A stretch of 64,000 nucleotides of DNA, from assembly GCF_030866765.1 (NCBI RefSeq), contig NZ_CP133017.1, positions 2,013,001 to 2,077,000 on the forward strand, in the 5' to 3' direction. This DNA is from Paenibacillus silvisoli. GTDB lineage: Bacteria > Bacillota > Bacilli > Paenibacillales > Paenibacillaceae. The translations under genes were made by a program, and so were the position numbers. Every line of letters begins with the position of its first letter. Position 1 is the first letter of the stretch. The notes under the pieces are model-generated. The model was not told the DNA's origin and searched no databases. It worked only from the letters and a program-made list of their open reading frames with translations. Positions 1 through 9,309 of this stretch are shown one piece after another.

Positions 1-1
1 C

Positions 2-100
2 ACCGATCGTTACGAAAAATTCCGCAAGATCGGCCAATACCGCGAGCCCGAGCCGAACGCAGGGCAGACGGTGGAAGAGATCGAATCAGCGAACGTATAA
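2..100 (+). CDS. accA: C-terminal fragment, probably acetyl-CoA carboxylase carboxyltransferase alpha subunit
   Basis: This is a 32-residue C-terminal tail that enters from the left edge and stops at a TAA at 98-100. It includes the string DRYEKFRKIGQY followed by an acidic end. In Bacillales accD-accA commonly precedes the glycolytic pfkA/pyk genes, and the charged tail fits AccA. That protein is half of the carboxyltransferase that makes malonyl-CoA for fatty acid synthesis. The call rests on gene order plus a short tail, so the symbol is tentative. PfkA is not the alternative here, because a complete pfkA lies near 47 kb. Confidence 0.5.
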   Translation, partial: TDRYEKFRKIGQYREPEPNAGQTVEEIESANV

Positions 101-144
101 AATAATCAATCGTGAACGTACCAAACGGAGGATGGAATTTACTT

Positions 145-1899
145 ATGCGCAAAACGAAAATCGTATGTACGATCGGACCTTCCAGCGAATCGCTGGAAAA
201 CACGAAAAAACTAATCAATGCCGGCATGAACGTCGCGCGTCTTAACTTCTCGCACGGCGACTTCGAAGAGCACGGCAACCGGATCAAGAACATCCGCCAA
301 GCATGCGCGGAGCTCGGCAAAACCGTTGCGATTCTTCTGGATACGAAAGGTCCGGAAATCCGCCTCGGCAAGCTGAAGGAAGAGCCGATCGAATTGAATC
401 AAGGCGAAACGATTACGCTGACGACGGAAGAGATTTTGGGCGACAAGAACCGCATCCCGGTGACGTACTCGAATCTTCCGGCAGACGTTGAAGTGGGCTC
501 GACGATTTTGATCGACGACGGCTTGATCGGTTTGACCGTTGAAGAGGTTCAAGGCACGGAAATCCTTTGCCGCATCGTGAACAGCGGTCCGATCAAGAGC
601 AAGAAGGGCGTCAACGTACCGGGCGTGCATATCTCGCTACCGGGCATTACGGAGAAAGACGCGAACGATATCGTATTCGGTATCGAGCAAGGCATCGACT
701 TTATCGCGGCTTCGTTCGTGCGTAAAGCGACGGACGTGCTTGAAATTCGCGAGCTGCTCGAGAAGCACGGCGCGAGCCACATTCAAATCATTTCTAAAAT
801 CGAGAACCAGCAAGGCGTGGACAACCTCGATGAAATTTTGGAAGTTTCCGACGGCCTGATGGTTGCCCGCGGCGACCTCGGCGTTGAAATTCCGGCTGAA
901 GAAGTACCGCTCGTTCAGAAGCAAATGATTCAGAAATGTAACCGTGCCGGTAAACCGGTAATTACGGCTACGCAAATGCTGGATTCGATGCAGCGCAACC
1001 CTCGCCCGACGCGCGCGGAAGCAAGTGACGTGGCGAATGCGATCTTCGACGGAACGGATGCGATCATGCTTTCCGGCGAAACGGCTGCCGGCAAATACCC
1101 GGTTGAATCGGTGCAAACGATGTCCCGAATCGCGGTGCGCGCGGAATCCGCTCTGGAATACCGCGAAATTTTCGCGAAACAGGCAAAAGCGCAGCAAACG
1201 ACGGTTACGGAAGCGATCAGCCAAGCGGTTGCCAACTCAGCGCTCGATCTGAACGCGAAAGCGATCATAACGTCGACCGAAAGCGGTTATACGGCGCGCA
1301 TGGTGTCCAAATACCGTCCGAAATCGCCAATCGTTGCGGTTACGCCGGTTGAGCAAGTCATGCGCCGTCTGGCTCTCATCTGGGGCGTCATTCCGGTTCT
1401 CGGCACGCCTGCCGAAACGACGGACGAAATGTTCGACATCGCCGTACAAGGCGGCATCAACTCCGGTATCGTGAAGCTTGGCGATACGGTTATTATTACG
1501 GCCGGCGTACCGGTTGGCCGTTCCGGCTCGACGAACCTGATCAAGATCCATACGATCGGCGAAATGCTCGCTAAAGGTCAAGGCATCGGCAGCCAAAGCG
1601 CTACCGGCAAAGTCGTAGTCGCTCGCACGCCGCAAGAGGCGATCGCGAAAACGACGGAAGGTTCCATTCTCGTGACGGTTTCGACCGACAGAGAATATAT
1701 GCCTGCGATTCAGAAGGCGGCAGCGGTCATTACGCAGCAAGGCGGCATCACGAGCCATGCGGCAATCGTAGCGCTGAACCTGGGCATTCCGGTCGTTCTG
1801 GGCGTTCAGAACGCGCTTGAAGTTCTTCATGACGGTTTGGAAGTTACCGTTTATGCGGAAGTCGGCGTAATTTACTCCGGTCAAGCGAAAGTATTGTAA
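145..1899 (+). CDS. pyk: Pyruvate kinase with C-terminal PEP-utiliser-like domain
   Basis: The cytosolic enzyme transfers phosphate from phosphoenolpyruvate to ADP in the last step of glycolysis. The start at 145 gives [14 protein letters not shown], the family N-terminus, and 584 residues, close to the length of the B. subtilis enzyme. An in-frame upstream start at 112 would add 11 residues not typical of the family. The barrel motifs are visible: NFSHGD near residue 40, the SKIEN segment near 220, [10 protein letters not shown] near 245 and TATQMLDSM near 275. About 110 C-terminal residues with GGITSHAA form the phosphohistidine-like domain found in Bacillales enzymes. GGAGG lies 13 bp upstream. 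A hairpin terminator follows at 1914. Confidence 0.97.
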   Translation: MRKTKIVCTIGPSSESLENTKKLINAGMNVARLNFSHGDFEEHGNRIKNIRQACAELGKTVAILLDTKGPEIRLGKLKEEPIELNQGETITLTTEEILGDKNRIPVTYSNLPADVEVGSTILIDDGLIGLTVEEVQGTEILCRIVNSGPIKSKKGVNVPGVHISLPGITEKDANDIVFGIEQGIDFIAASFVRKATDVLEIRELLEKHGASHIQIISKIENQQGVDNLDEILEVSDGLMVARGDLGVEIPAEEVPLVQKQMIQKCNRAGKPVITATQMLDSMQRNPRPTRAEASDVANAIFDGTDAIMLSGETAAGKYPVESVQTMSRIAVRAESALEYREIFAKQAKAQQTTVTEAISQAVANSALDLNAKAIITSTESGYTARMVSKYRPKSPIVAVTPVEQVMRRLALIWGVIPVLGTPAETTDEMFDIAVQGGINSGIVKLGDTVIITAGVPVGRSGSTNLIKIHTIGEMLAKGQGIGSQSATGKVVVARTPQEAIAKTTEGSILVTVSTDREYMPAIQKAAAVITQQGGITSHAAIVALNLGIPVVLGVQNALEVLHDGLEVTVYAEVGVIYSGQAKVL

Positions 1900-1913
1900 T
1901 TCCGAAGCATTCG

Positions 1914-1946
1914 AAGCGATGGCGCTGTAAAGCGCCGTCGCTTTTT
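1914..1946 (+). terminator. Rho-independent terminator after pyk
   Basis: The stem AAGCGAtGGCGCT / AGCGCCgTCGCTT (1914-1926 with 1931-1943) has a GTAA loop and one mismatch, followed by T residues. It ends the transcript that includes pyk. Confidence 0.85.
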
Positions 1947-1990
1947 GTTCAAATACAGCTAGTCCGACAGGGGGATCCAACCAGCCAACA

Positions 1991-2530
1991 ATGAAGGATG
2001 AAACGGCAAATAACCGGCTTTGGCATTTGCATCCGCTTCGGGTTCGTTATCAGGAAACCGATCAGATGGGCGTCGTTTTCCATGGCAACTATGTCACTTG
2101 GTTCGAAATCGGCCGTACGGAGTACGTTCGCGCATTCGGGATGTCCTATGAGGCCGCGGAGAAGCAGGGACTGCTGCTGCCTGTCGTCGACTTGGATTGT
2201 GCCTATCTCTCGCCTGCGCGCTACGATGATGCGGTAATCGTTTGTACGCGCCTGGAGCAATATTCGCCGATCCGGATCTCGTTCCGGTCGGAAATCCGGC
2301 TCGTGAATGAAACGGATGCGGTTTGGACGCGTAATGATAAGAGCTTGCAGTGGTTTCGGGGCGAAGAGCCGCCCGGTAAGCTGCTTGTGCGCGGCGGTAC
2401 GAGGCATGTGTGGGTAAACCGGGATTGGCGTCCGGCTCGGCTGGACAAGGCGATGCCGGAGCTGTACGGGCTAATGGAGTCCGCTTCGCATGGCATCGTG
2501 CCGCCGGATCCAGGAAAAGGAGGCAGCTAA
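1991..2530 (+). CDS. Acyl-CoA thioesterase-like hotdog-fold protein (YbgC/4HBT type)
   Basis: The 179-residue protein has the 4-hydroxybenzoyl-CoA thioesterase motif: RVRYQETDQMGVVFHGNY near residues 17-34, with the Asp of TDQMG and the following HGNY typical of YbgC-like enzymes. It then has WFEIGRTEYVR. These hotdog enzymes hydrolyse acyl-CoA thioesters in the cytosol; the substrate cannot be told from sequence. It is longer than the usual 130-140 residues and has an extra basic C-terminal segment. The ribosome site is poor: AGGGGG sits 16 bp before the ATG, so the start is uncertain. fxsA follows 1 bp after the stop, which suggests translational coupling. Confidence 0.8.
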   Translation: MKDETANNRLWHLHPLRVRYQETDQMGVVFHGNYVTWFEIGRTEYVRAFGMSYEAAEKQGLLLPVVDLDCAYLSPARYDDAVIVCTRLEQYSPIRISFRSEIRLVNETDAVWTRNDKSLQWFRGEEPPGKLLVRGGTRHVWVNRDWRPARLDKAMPELYGLMESASHGIVPPDPGKGGS

Positions 2531-2531
2531 C

Positions 2532-2924
2532 ATGTTAAAATGGCTTGTTGCCGCAATTATCATCGTGCCTGCCATAGAAATGTGGGGCATTATTCAGATG
2601 GGCCATCTCATCGGGGGATGGCTGACCTTCGGCTTTATTTTATTGACCGGTTTTGTCGGCGCCCAGCTTGCCCGGCGCGAAGGGCGCAAAGCGATCATCG
2701 ACGTGCAGACGCAAATCCAGAACGGCAGGCCTCCGGGCCACGCCATGCTGAACGGCGTTTGCGTGCTCATCGGCGGCTTGCTGCTGCTCATGCCCGGCTT
2801 CTTCACCGACATCGTAGGCGCCACGCTGCTGCTGCCGATCACCCGGCCATTGTACCGGATGGTCATGCTGCGCTGGCTGGAACAGAAGCTTCGCAACGGC
2901 TCGTTAACCATCCGCAGACGATAA
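2532..2924 (+). CDS. fxsA: FxsA family membrane protein
   Basis: The 130-residue integral membrane protein has three or four hydrophobic segments: about residues 3-20, 24-43 and 73-100. It has the FxsA features E-x-W near residue 16 and LLLMPGFFTDIVGATLLLP near 79-97. In E. coli FxsA relieves phage T7 exclusion by F plasmid PifA; its native role is unknown. A strong AAGGAGG at 2517-2523 lies 8 bp before the ATG and overlaps the end of the thioesterase gene, so the two are probably cotranscribed. The annotated start discards 14 upstream in-frame codons that overlap the previous gene. Confidence 0.9.
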   Translation: MLKWLVAAIIIVPAIEMWGIIQMGHLIGGWLTFGFILLTGFVGAQLARREGRKAIIDVQTQIQNGRPPGHAMLNGVCVLIGGLLLLMPGFFTDIVGATLLLPITRPLYRMVMLRWLEQKLRNGSLTIRRR

Positions 2925-2925
2925 G

Positions 2926-2966
2926 AAAAAAAGCAGCTTAGCCTCCAAGTGGCCAAGCTGCTTTTT
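2926..2966. terminator. Bidirectional terminator between fxsA and AI-2E permease
   Basis: AAGCAGCTTAGCC (2931-2943) pairs with GGCCAAGCTGCTT (2951-2963) with one mismatch. A-runs and T-runs flank the stem on both sides, so it can serve the two convergent genes. Confidence 0.88.
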
Positions 2967-4082
2967 CTATTTCGGACCCCGCACGACGAACCAATATAAA
3001 TCCCGGAACACATTCGCCTTATGTATAGCCGTCAAAATGATAAGCGAGACAGGCCCGATAATGAGGCCGAGCACGCCGAACAATTTCAAGCCTACGAACA
3101 TCGCGATCAGCGTAGGCAGCGCCTCGAGGCCGACGCTGCTGGCGAGCACCTTCGGTTCGATCATCTGTCTTGCGACGAGGATGACGCCGTATAGGATCGA
3201 CAAGCCGATGCCCAGCGACATATCGCCGTAAATAAACGTGTAGGCGATCCACGGCACCATCGCCGCTCCGACGCCCAAGTACGGCAGCAGGTCGACAAGG
3301 CCGATCAGCATGCCGATCGTGACGGCATATTCCACGCGCAGGATGAGAAGTCCGATCGTGACGACGATCGCGGTGATCGAAATCATAATGAACTGCGCGC
3401 GCAGGTAGCCGAATAACGCTTTTTGCAAATCCGCCCAAACGACGGACGTCGATTTGCGAATGCCGGCCGGGAACCATTGCGTTAAGCGGACGACATGCTT
3501 TTGCCAGTCCTTGCTGATGAAGAAGGCGGCGAGCAAGACGACGATCATGATCGTTGCGAAGTTCGGCAGCCACGTAATGATGTTCACGATACTATTGAGT
3601 AAGTAGGTAATAATATTGGTGCTTTTCTGGGCCAACAGATTGGCGGTATCCGTAATGCGGGAATTGATCGTTTCCTGGTAATCCGGATTCTCTTGATAGA
3701 ATGCGTTAAGCTTCTCGATCAGATTTTGCACGTGCGGCGAAGCGACGATGCTCTCGAATTGATCGCGCCACCAGTCAATAGAGGTGCTGAGCGTCTTGGA
3801 GAGATGGATAATCTCGACGACGATCCGCGTCACTAAGGCGGATACGATCGTCGTCATGGCGATGACGAACAGAAGCAGCGTGATCGAGACGCCGAGCCAG
3901 CGCGGCACCTTCAGCCGCCTTTGAAGCAGATTGACGATCGGGTTAATCGCGTAGGCTAGCAGCCAGCCAAGCAGAAACGGATATACGAGCGGAGTTACAT
4001 AGATGAGGGCAAGCACGACGCCAATTAAACCGCCGATGATCAGCACGGTGCGCCAGACGCGTTTCCATATGTTACGGTCCAT
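2967..4082 (-). CDS. AI-2E family permease (YtvI-like)
   Basis: The 371-residue polytopic membrane protein has the AI-2E exporter (PerM/YdiK/YtvI) layout: two N-terminal TM helices (about 13-55), one near 62-90, a long soluble stretch (about 95-150), then a TM-rich C-terminal half containing the family-typical DLLPYLGVGAAMVPW near 265. The family was named for AI-2 export, but Bacillales members are mostly of unknown substrate. B. subtilis ytvI lies beside pyk, which matches this position. The ribosome site CTGAAGGAGTG lies 7-9 bp upstream of the ATG. A second, divergent member of the family sits at 59.8 kb. Confidence 0.88.
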   Translation of the reverse strand: MDRNIWKRVWRTVLIIGGLIGVVLALIYVTPLVYPFLLGWLLAYAINPIVNLLQRRLKVPRWLGVSITLLLFVIAMTTIVSALVTRIVVEIIHLSKTLSTSIDWWRDQFESIVASPHVQNLIEKLNAFYQENPDYQETINSRITDTANLLAQKSTNIITYLLNSIVNIITWLPNFATIMIVVLLAAFFISKDWQKHVVRLTQWFPAGIRKSTSVVWADLQKALFGYLRAQFIMISITAIVVTIGLLILRVEYAVTIGMLIGLVDLLPYLGVGAAMVPWIAYTFIYGDMSLGIGLSILYGVILVARQMIEPKVLASSVGLEALPTLIAMFVGLKLFGVLGLIIGPVSLIILTAIHKANVFRDLYWFVVRGPK

Positions 4083-4197
4083 ACAGCGATCACTCCTTCA
4101 GATTTTAAAACAGGTAAATCTTTCCCCTACTTATTGTATAATTGTAGCATAGGCTATATTGCGGCATTTATCAAAAAATTATAGGGAAGCGCACGCC

Positions 4198-4251
4198 TTT
4201 ACATCCCCTTAACAATTGCTTAATCAGGCACAAACAAACTACCGACATAAT
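4198..4251 (+). promoter_or_regulatory. Candidate PhoP box and -10 region of ppk
   Basis: Hexamers TTTACA (4198), TTAACA (4209), TTAATC (4220), CAAACA (4231) and CCGACA (4242) repeat every 11 bp. This matches the TT(A/T/C)ACA direct-repeat pattern bound by PhoP in Bacillus; the first two are near-perfect and four of the five end in ACA. CATAAT at 4246-4251 can be the -10 box. No good -35 box is present, as expected for an activator-dependent promoter. Binding is inferred. Confidence 0.55.
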
Positions 4252-4283
4252 TGAAAGTATTGACCAAGCAGGAGGATCCTGAA

Positions 4284-6347
4284 ATGAATAAACCATTGTC
4301 TCCCTATGTGAACCGCGATTTGAGCTGGATCGAGTTCAACCGAAGAGTGCTCGAAGAAGCGCAAGACCCGGACAATCCGCTGCTTGAACGCGCTAAATTT
4401 CTGGCTATCGTGTCCAGCAATTTGGACGAGTTTATGAGCGTGCGGGTAGCCGGCATCCAAGATCAAATGAAAGCCGGTTACACGAAACGGGATTTTACGG
4501 GCTATTCGCCTGCAGGCCTTTGGAAACGGCTTATGAAGCGAACGGATCAAATGGTGACCGAGCAGTACCGCACCTTTCGCGAAGTGCTGCGCGGCTTGAC
4601 CAAGGAAGGCATCTTCTTCCGTTCGATCGAAGAATTGAATGCCCATCAGCTGAAAGCGATGGATGAATATTTTTACGAGATCGTCTTCCCGGTGTTGACG
4701 CCGATGGCCGTCGACCAGAGCCGCCCGTTCCCGCTGCTCCGCACGAAGGAATTGTACTTATCCGTTATTCTTGGACGCGAGAACATGCCGGAGGAAGAAG
4801 AGCCGTATTTCGCGATCGTCCAGGTGCCGTCGATTTTGCAGCGTTTCGTACCGGTGCCGGGCAGGGTAAACAGTAAGAAAAATGAGTTCATCCTGCTGGA
4901 GGATCTCATTGAAAGACATATCAATACCTTGTTTAACGGTTATACGACGATCGCCGTCGATCCGTTTCGCTTAACGCGAAATGCCGATTTGACGCTGAAC
5001 GAAGAAGGCGCCGAAGATTTGCTGGAGGAGATCGAGAAGGAGCTCCGCCGCCGCAGATGGGGGCTTCCGGTTCGTTTGGAGTACGGGAAGGGTATACATC
5101 CTTATGCGCTTCAAACGTTGAAGGAAGAATTGGAGCTGGGAGAAAATCTGTTCGAAATCGACGGCCCGCTCGATCTCACCTTCCTGATGCGTTTCGCAAG
5201 CTCGCTGCCGCAGTATGAATCGCTTCTATTCGAAAAGATCGAGCCGGTGTATCCGCTGGAATTCGATCAGACGGAAGATATGTTCGCTGTCCTCCGCCAG
5301 GAGGATGTGCTGCTGTATCACCCGTATGAATCGTTCGAAGCGGTGAGCGATTTCGTCTTGGAAGCGGCTCAAGATCCCGATGTGCTCGCGATCAAAATGA
5401 CGCTTTATCGGGTAAGCGGTCAGTCCGATCTGGTACAGGCACTGGCGATGGCGGCGGAGTCCGGCAAGCAAGTGACGGTCGTCGTCGAGCTGAAGGCGCG
5501 GTTTGACGAGGAGCGGAACATTGCGTGGGCGCGTCAATTGGAGAAGGCGGGCTGTCACGTTGTCTACGGTCTTGTCGGCTTGAAGACGCATGCGAAGATT
5601 ACGCTGGTCGTCCGCAGAGAGCAGGGCATGCTGCGTCGTTACGTCCATGTAGGCACGGGGAACTACAATGATAATACGGCGAAGCTCTATACGGACATTG
5701 GCCTGTTCACGTCGCACCCGATTATCGGAGCGGACGCATCGGCGCTGTTTAATGAAGTAACCGGCTACTCGTCGCCATACGAATGGAAGGCATTCGGCGT
5801 GGCGCCGACCGATTTGATGCAGAAGCTGTTCGGGCTCATCGACCGGGAGAAAGAACACGCGGCGGCAGGCCGTCCGGCCCATATCATCGCAAAAATGAAC
5901 AGCCTATCGAATCAAGAAATGATCGATAAGCTGTACGAGGCGTCGCAGGCGGGCGTGAAGATCGAGCTGATCGTGCGCGGCGTATGCTGTTTGAGGCCGG
6001 GCGTTCCGGGGCTGAGCAGCAATATTCGGGTCATCAGCATCGTCGACCGGTTTCTGGAGCACTCCCGCATTATATACTTCCACAACGGGGGAGACGAAGA
6101 GGTTTACTTGTCCAGCGCCGACTGGATGACCCGTAATTTGACGCGCCGGATCGAATTGATGTGTCCCGTATTCGACGCGAGACTGCGGAAAATTCTCATT
6201 AACGTGCTTCGGCTGAACCTCGACGACAACAAGAAGGCGCGCGAGCTTCAGCCGAATGGCGGCTATGAGTCCGTGCATAACGAGCTTCCGGAGCTAAGGA
6301 GCCAATTCCAAGCCGTTCAGATCGGCAAGTGGAAAACTTACCGGTAG
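4284..6347 (+). CDS. ppk: Polyphosphate kinase (PPK1)
   Basis: The 687-residue enzyme reversibly polymerises the gamma phosphate of ATP into polyphosphate. It opens with the N-domain signature YVNRDLSWIEFNRRVLEEA, followed by the head domain with FLAIVSSNLDEF near residue 55. The two catalytic phospholipase-D-like domains are in the C-terminal half. The autophosphorylated His lies in GLKTHAKITLVVRRE near 440, and RYVHVGTGNYND follows. The length matches E. coli PPK1. AGGAGG at 4270-4275 lies 8 bp before this ATG, so the upstream in-frame TTG at 4251 is rejected. A candidate PhoP box precedes it. Its 3' end overlaps that of ppx on the opposite strand. Confidence 0.97.
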   Translation: MNKPLSPYVNRDLSWIEFNRRVLEEAQDPDNPLLERAKFLAIVSSNLDEFMSVRVAGIQDQMKAGYTKRDFTGYSPAGLWKRLMKRTDQMVTEQYRTFREVLRGLTKEGIFFRSIEELNAHQLKAMDEYFYEIVFPVLTPMAVDQSRPFPLLRTKELYLSVILGRENMPEEEEPYFAIVQVPSILQRFVPVPGRVNSKKNEFILLEDLIERHINTLFNGYTTIAVDPFRLTRNADLTLNEEGAEDLLEEIEKELRRRRWGLPVRLEYGKGIHPYALQTLKEELELGENLFEIDGPLDLTFLMRFASSLPQYESLLFEKIEPVYPLEFDQTEDMFAVLRQEDVLLYHPYESFEAVSDFVLEAAQDPDVLAIKMTLYRVSGQSDLVQALAMAAESGKQVTVVVELKARFDEERNIAWARQLEKAGCHVVYGLVGLKTHAKITLVVRREQGMLRRYVHVGTGNYNDNTAKLYTDIGLFTSHPIIGADASALFNEVTGYSSPYEWKAFGVAPTDLMQKLFGLIDREKEHAAAGRPAHIIAKMNSLSNQEMIDKLYEASQAGVKIELIVRGVCCLRPGVPGLSSNIRVISIVDRFLEHSRIIYFHNGGDEEVYLSSADWMTRNLTRRIELMCPVFDARLRKILINVLRLNLDDNKKARELQPNGGYESVHNELPELRSQFQAVQIGKWKTYR

Positions 6348-7870
6348 TCAGGCGTATGGAGTATCGGGGTTAAGCCCCATTGCTTCTTAAAATCGGCGGC
6401 AAGCGCATCCGCTTCCTTGCGCTCGACGGCTAACATGCCTTCGGCGCGAATGGCGCGAAGATGGAGCTTGCCGCCCGATATTTCAATGCCGAGCTTGCCG
6501 ATGGCTTGGGTTTCGCTGCGATCGAGCGCAATGGCCAGCTGCAGCAGCGTGCCGAGCTTGCAGATGACCGCGATCTCGGCTTCGCCCAGCATCGGCTTGT
6601 ACGCAGCCGCAATTTGCTTGACGCGATTTTTTCCTTTATACGAGGCGATAGCGGCGCACATCAGCAGCTCTACGTGAGACAAGCCGTTGATATGCGAATT
6701 CGTCATGAGATAAAAGGTATGCTTGCGATAGTCGTAATAATCGATACTCGCTCCGATTCGGTGCAGGATGGAGGCGACGTCGATCAGCTGACGGGCTTGC
6801 TCCGGAATTGGAAGCTGTCCTTGCAGCACATCCATAAGGCTTAGCACGATCCGGTTGACATGGGATGTATGCTGCATCGGCGCTTCCGGGTGCAGGGCGG
6901 CCAAATTGTTGACGCTGTATGTAAGCACATCGTCCAGGCGTGGCCGTTCCGGGAAGCGCGTCGCAAAGAACAAGCCGTCGCGCAGTCCGGCGCCGCAGAC
7001 GATGTAATGCGATGAGCCGATAAGCCGGAAGATCGCTCGCAATATGGCGACGCCGGGTACGATAATATCGACCCTGTCTTTGGACAAGCCGGGGAATTTG
7101 CTTCGTTTGTCGAGCGGCTCCTTGCGCAGCAGCTCGAATAACTCATCGGCTGAAGGTCCCGTAATCGGGTAATTGTTCGTGCTTTCGAAGGGGTATCTGC
7201 TGTGCGCCTGATGCACTTTGCCTAGCGCCCGCGCCGTTCCCCCCACGCCGATTAGCGGCAAGCCGGGTGTCCGTTTGAGCCATGCGGCTTCGCCTTCAAC
7301 GGCATCCGCTACATACTGCTCCAGCTCGCGAAGCTGCTGATCGCCCAGCATGCCGCCTTTGGCGAAACGCTTGGTCATGCTGACGCAGCCGAACGGGAAG
7401 GACACGGAATGAACGAGCGTCCGGTCCTTAAACAGCGACACTTCGGTGCTTCCGCCGCCGATGTCGATGAGGAATCCGTCCCGCACCGCCATGGAATTAA
7501 TCATGCCGAGGAAGCCGTAGCCGGCTTCTTCCTCGCCGGACAGCAGCTCGATCGGCAAGCCCGTCTTCGCTTCGATTCGATGCAGCACTTCGCTGCGATT
7601 GGAGGCATTGCGGATCGCCGCCGTGGCGACGGCGCGTATATGTCCGGTGCGGTGATGCGCACATATTAATCTGAAATGATTGATCATGTCGACAAGCTCG
7701 TCGATCGTTTCCGACGGCAGAGCGCCGTCGTCATTCAGCCGTTCGCTAAGGCGGGCGGCGCGCTTGCTTCCATCAATGACGCGCTGGGCGCCGCCCGATG
7801 TCCGTTCATAGATGACAAGCCGGATGGAGTTGGAGCCGATGTCGATGATGCCGATGCGCTGCTCTGTCAT
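6338..7870 (-). CDS. ppx: Exopolyphosphatase / GppA family phosphatase
   Basis: The 510-residue member of the actin-like Ppx/GppA family releases phosphate from polyphosphate ends or pppGpp. The first phosphate loop IGIIDIGSNSIRLV is at residues 6-19, the ATATAAIRNASN-type segment near 105, and LIDIGGGSTEVSLF near 138-151. A C-terminal HD-like helical domain (about 310-505) is present as in longer Ppx enzymes. CAAGGGGGC precedes the ATG. The gene converges on ppk and the two coding regions overlap by 10 bp, so the antagonistic polyphosphate pair is tail-to-tail. Substrate preference between polyphosphate and pppGpp cannot be told, but the ppk neighbour favours polyphosphate. Confidence 0.93.
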   Translation of the reverse strand: MTEQRIGIIDIGSNSIRLVIYERTSGGAQRVIDGSKRAARLSERLNDDGALPSETIDELVDMINHFRLICAHHRTGHIRAVATAAIRNASNRSEVLHRIEAKTGLPIELLSGEEEAGYGFLGMINSMAVRDGFLIDIGGGSTEVSLFKDRTLVHSVSFPFGCVSMTKRFAKGGMLGDQQLRELEQYVADAVEGEAAWLKRTPGLPLIGVGGTARALGKVHQAHSRYPFESTNNYPITGPSADELFELLRKEPLDKRSKFPGLSKDRVDIIVPGVAILRAIFRLIGSSHYIVCGAGLRDGLFFATRFPERPRLDDVLTYSVNNLAALHPEAPMQHTSHVNRIVLSLMDVLQGQLPIPEQARQLIDVASILHRIGASIDYYDYRKHTFYLMTNSHINGLSHVELLMCAAIASYKGKNRVKQIAAAYKPMLGEAEIAVICKLGTLLQLAIALDRSETQAIGKLGIEISGGKLHLRAIRAEGMLAVERKEADALAADFKKQWGLTPILHTPDYR

Positions 7871-8032
7871 GGATAAGCCCCCTTGTTAATCGTCTTGCGG
7901 ACGCAAAGTCTATTTTCACATCTTACCATTTGTCCGGCCCCGCAATAAAGTACTGATTTGCACGGGTAAAACGTCGGCAATTCGGGAAAAATCAATGCAG
8001 GTGAATATGAAGAAAAAACCTTTATGGTGCCG

Positions 8033-8087
8033 ATAAAGCAATTTTATGTCCGATTTTGTTCACTTCGCGGTCGAAATCCGATATGAT
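8033..8087 (+). promoter_or_regulatory. citZ promoter with CcpC-like dyad
   Basis: ATAA-N7-TTAT (8033-8047) is the dyad recognised by the citrate-responsive LysR regulator CcpC in Bacillus. Just downstream, TTCACT (8059-8064), a 17-bp spacer and TATGAT (8082-8087) fit a sigma-A promoter, which puts the dyad about 54 bp before the start of transcription. The rest of the 300-bp gap (7871-8175) holds no other gene that I can see. Confidence 0.5.
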
Positions 8088-8175
8088 TAAAGCGACGATA
8101 CGGAACTCGAATCCAATTCTTGTTATCAGTTACTCCACTATACGTATAAAAAAAGAGGCTAAAGGAGAGAGAAAC

Positions 8176-9288
8176 ATGACTGCAACCAAAGGTCTGGAAG
8201 GCATTGTCGCAACGACATCCTCGATCAGCTCGATCATCGACGGCGTTCTGACATATCGCGGCATCGACATCGACGATCTCGCAGAGCACGCTTCTTTTGA
8301 AGAGGTAGCATACTTACTATGGTACGGCAAGCTGCCGAACCAATCCGAATTGGACGGATTGCTCGGACAACTTAGCGAATATGCGGTAGTTCCGGCTCAA
8401 GTGCTGGAACAAATCAAGCTGTTCCCTAAAAATACGAATTCGATGGCGGCGCTTCGTACAGCGGTTTCGAGCCTGGCTTTGTTTGACGAGTCGGCTAACG
8501 ACATGTCGCGCGAAGCGAACCTGAAGAAAGCGATCAAGATCCAAGCTCAAGTTCCGACGCTGGTTGCCGCATTCGCGCGCATCCGCGAAGGCAAAGAGCC
8601 TGTCGCTCCGAAGAAGGGCGCATCGATCGCTTACAATTTCCTTTATATGCTGACAGGCCAAGAGCCGGATCAAGTTGCCGTTAAAGCGCTGGATCAAGCG
8701 CTTGTGCTGCATGCGGACCACGAGCTGAACGCATCCACGTTCGCGGCTCGCGTTACGGTCGCAACATTGTCCGACATTTATTCCGGCGTAACTTCCGCGA
8801 TCGGCGCATTGAAAGGCCCTCTTCACGGCGGCGCCAACGAAGCCGTTATGGTTATGCTCGAAGAGATCGGCTCGTTCGACAACGTGGATTCCTATATCAA
8901 CGCGAAGCTTGCGAACAAAGAAAAAATCATGGGCTTCGGCCACCGCGTTTACAAAGGCGGCGACCCGCGCGCCAAGCATTTGCAAAAAATGTCCCGCGAG
9001 CTTGGCAAGCTGACTGGCAATATGGAGCTGTACGAAATGTCTGTGAAGATCGAAGAGCTCGTAACCGGACAAAAAGGACTGAAGCCGAACGTCGACTTCT
9101 ATTCCGCATCCGTCTACACGACGCTGCAAATTCCGCGTGACCTGTTCACGCCGATCTTCGCGATCAGCCGCGCATCCGGTTGGACCGCGCACATTCTTGA
9201 GCAATACGAGAATAACCGCCTGATCCGTCCTCGTGCCGAGTACACGGGCCCGGTTGACCAGAAGGTTACCCCGATCACGCAGCGTTAA
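8176..9288 (+). CDS. citZ: Citrate synthase
   Basis: The 370-residue enzyme condenses acetyl-CoA and oxaloacetate to citrate. Family landmarks are SISSIIDGVLTYRGIDIDDLA near residue 15, HADHELNAST near 182, GPLHGGANEAVM near 215-226 with the catalytic His, GFGHRVYKGGDPRA near 255 and NVDFYSASVYTTLQIP near 305 with the catalytic Asp. The length fits Bacillales type I dimeric enzymes. The start at 8176 is set by AAAGGAGAG 6-10 bp upstream; 40 codons of in-frame sequence before it run through the promoter. It is first in the citZ-icd-mdh operon, the same order as in B. subtilis. Confidence 0.97.
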   Translation: MTATKGLEGIVATTSSISSIIDGVLTYRGIDIDDLAEHASFEEVAYLLWYGKLPNQSELDGLLGQLSEYAVVPAQVLEQIKLFPKNTNSMAALRTAVSSLALFDESANDMSREANLKKAIKIQAQVPTLVAAFARIREGKEPVAPKKGASIAYNFLYMLTGQEPDQVAVKALDQALVLHADHELNASTFAARVTVATLSDIYSGVTSAIGALKGPLHGGANEAVMVMLEEIGSFDNVDSYINAKLANKEKIMGFGHRVYKGGDPRAKHLQKMSRELGKLTGNMELYEMSVKIEELVTGQKGLKPNVDFYSASVYTTLQIPRDLFTPIFAISRASGWTAHILEQYENNRLIRPRAEYTGPVDQKVTPITQR

Positions 9289-9309
9289 TCGCATCGCATG
9301 AAGCCGTTC

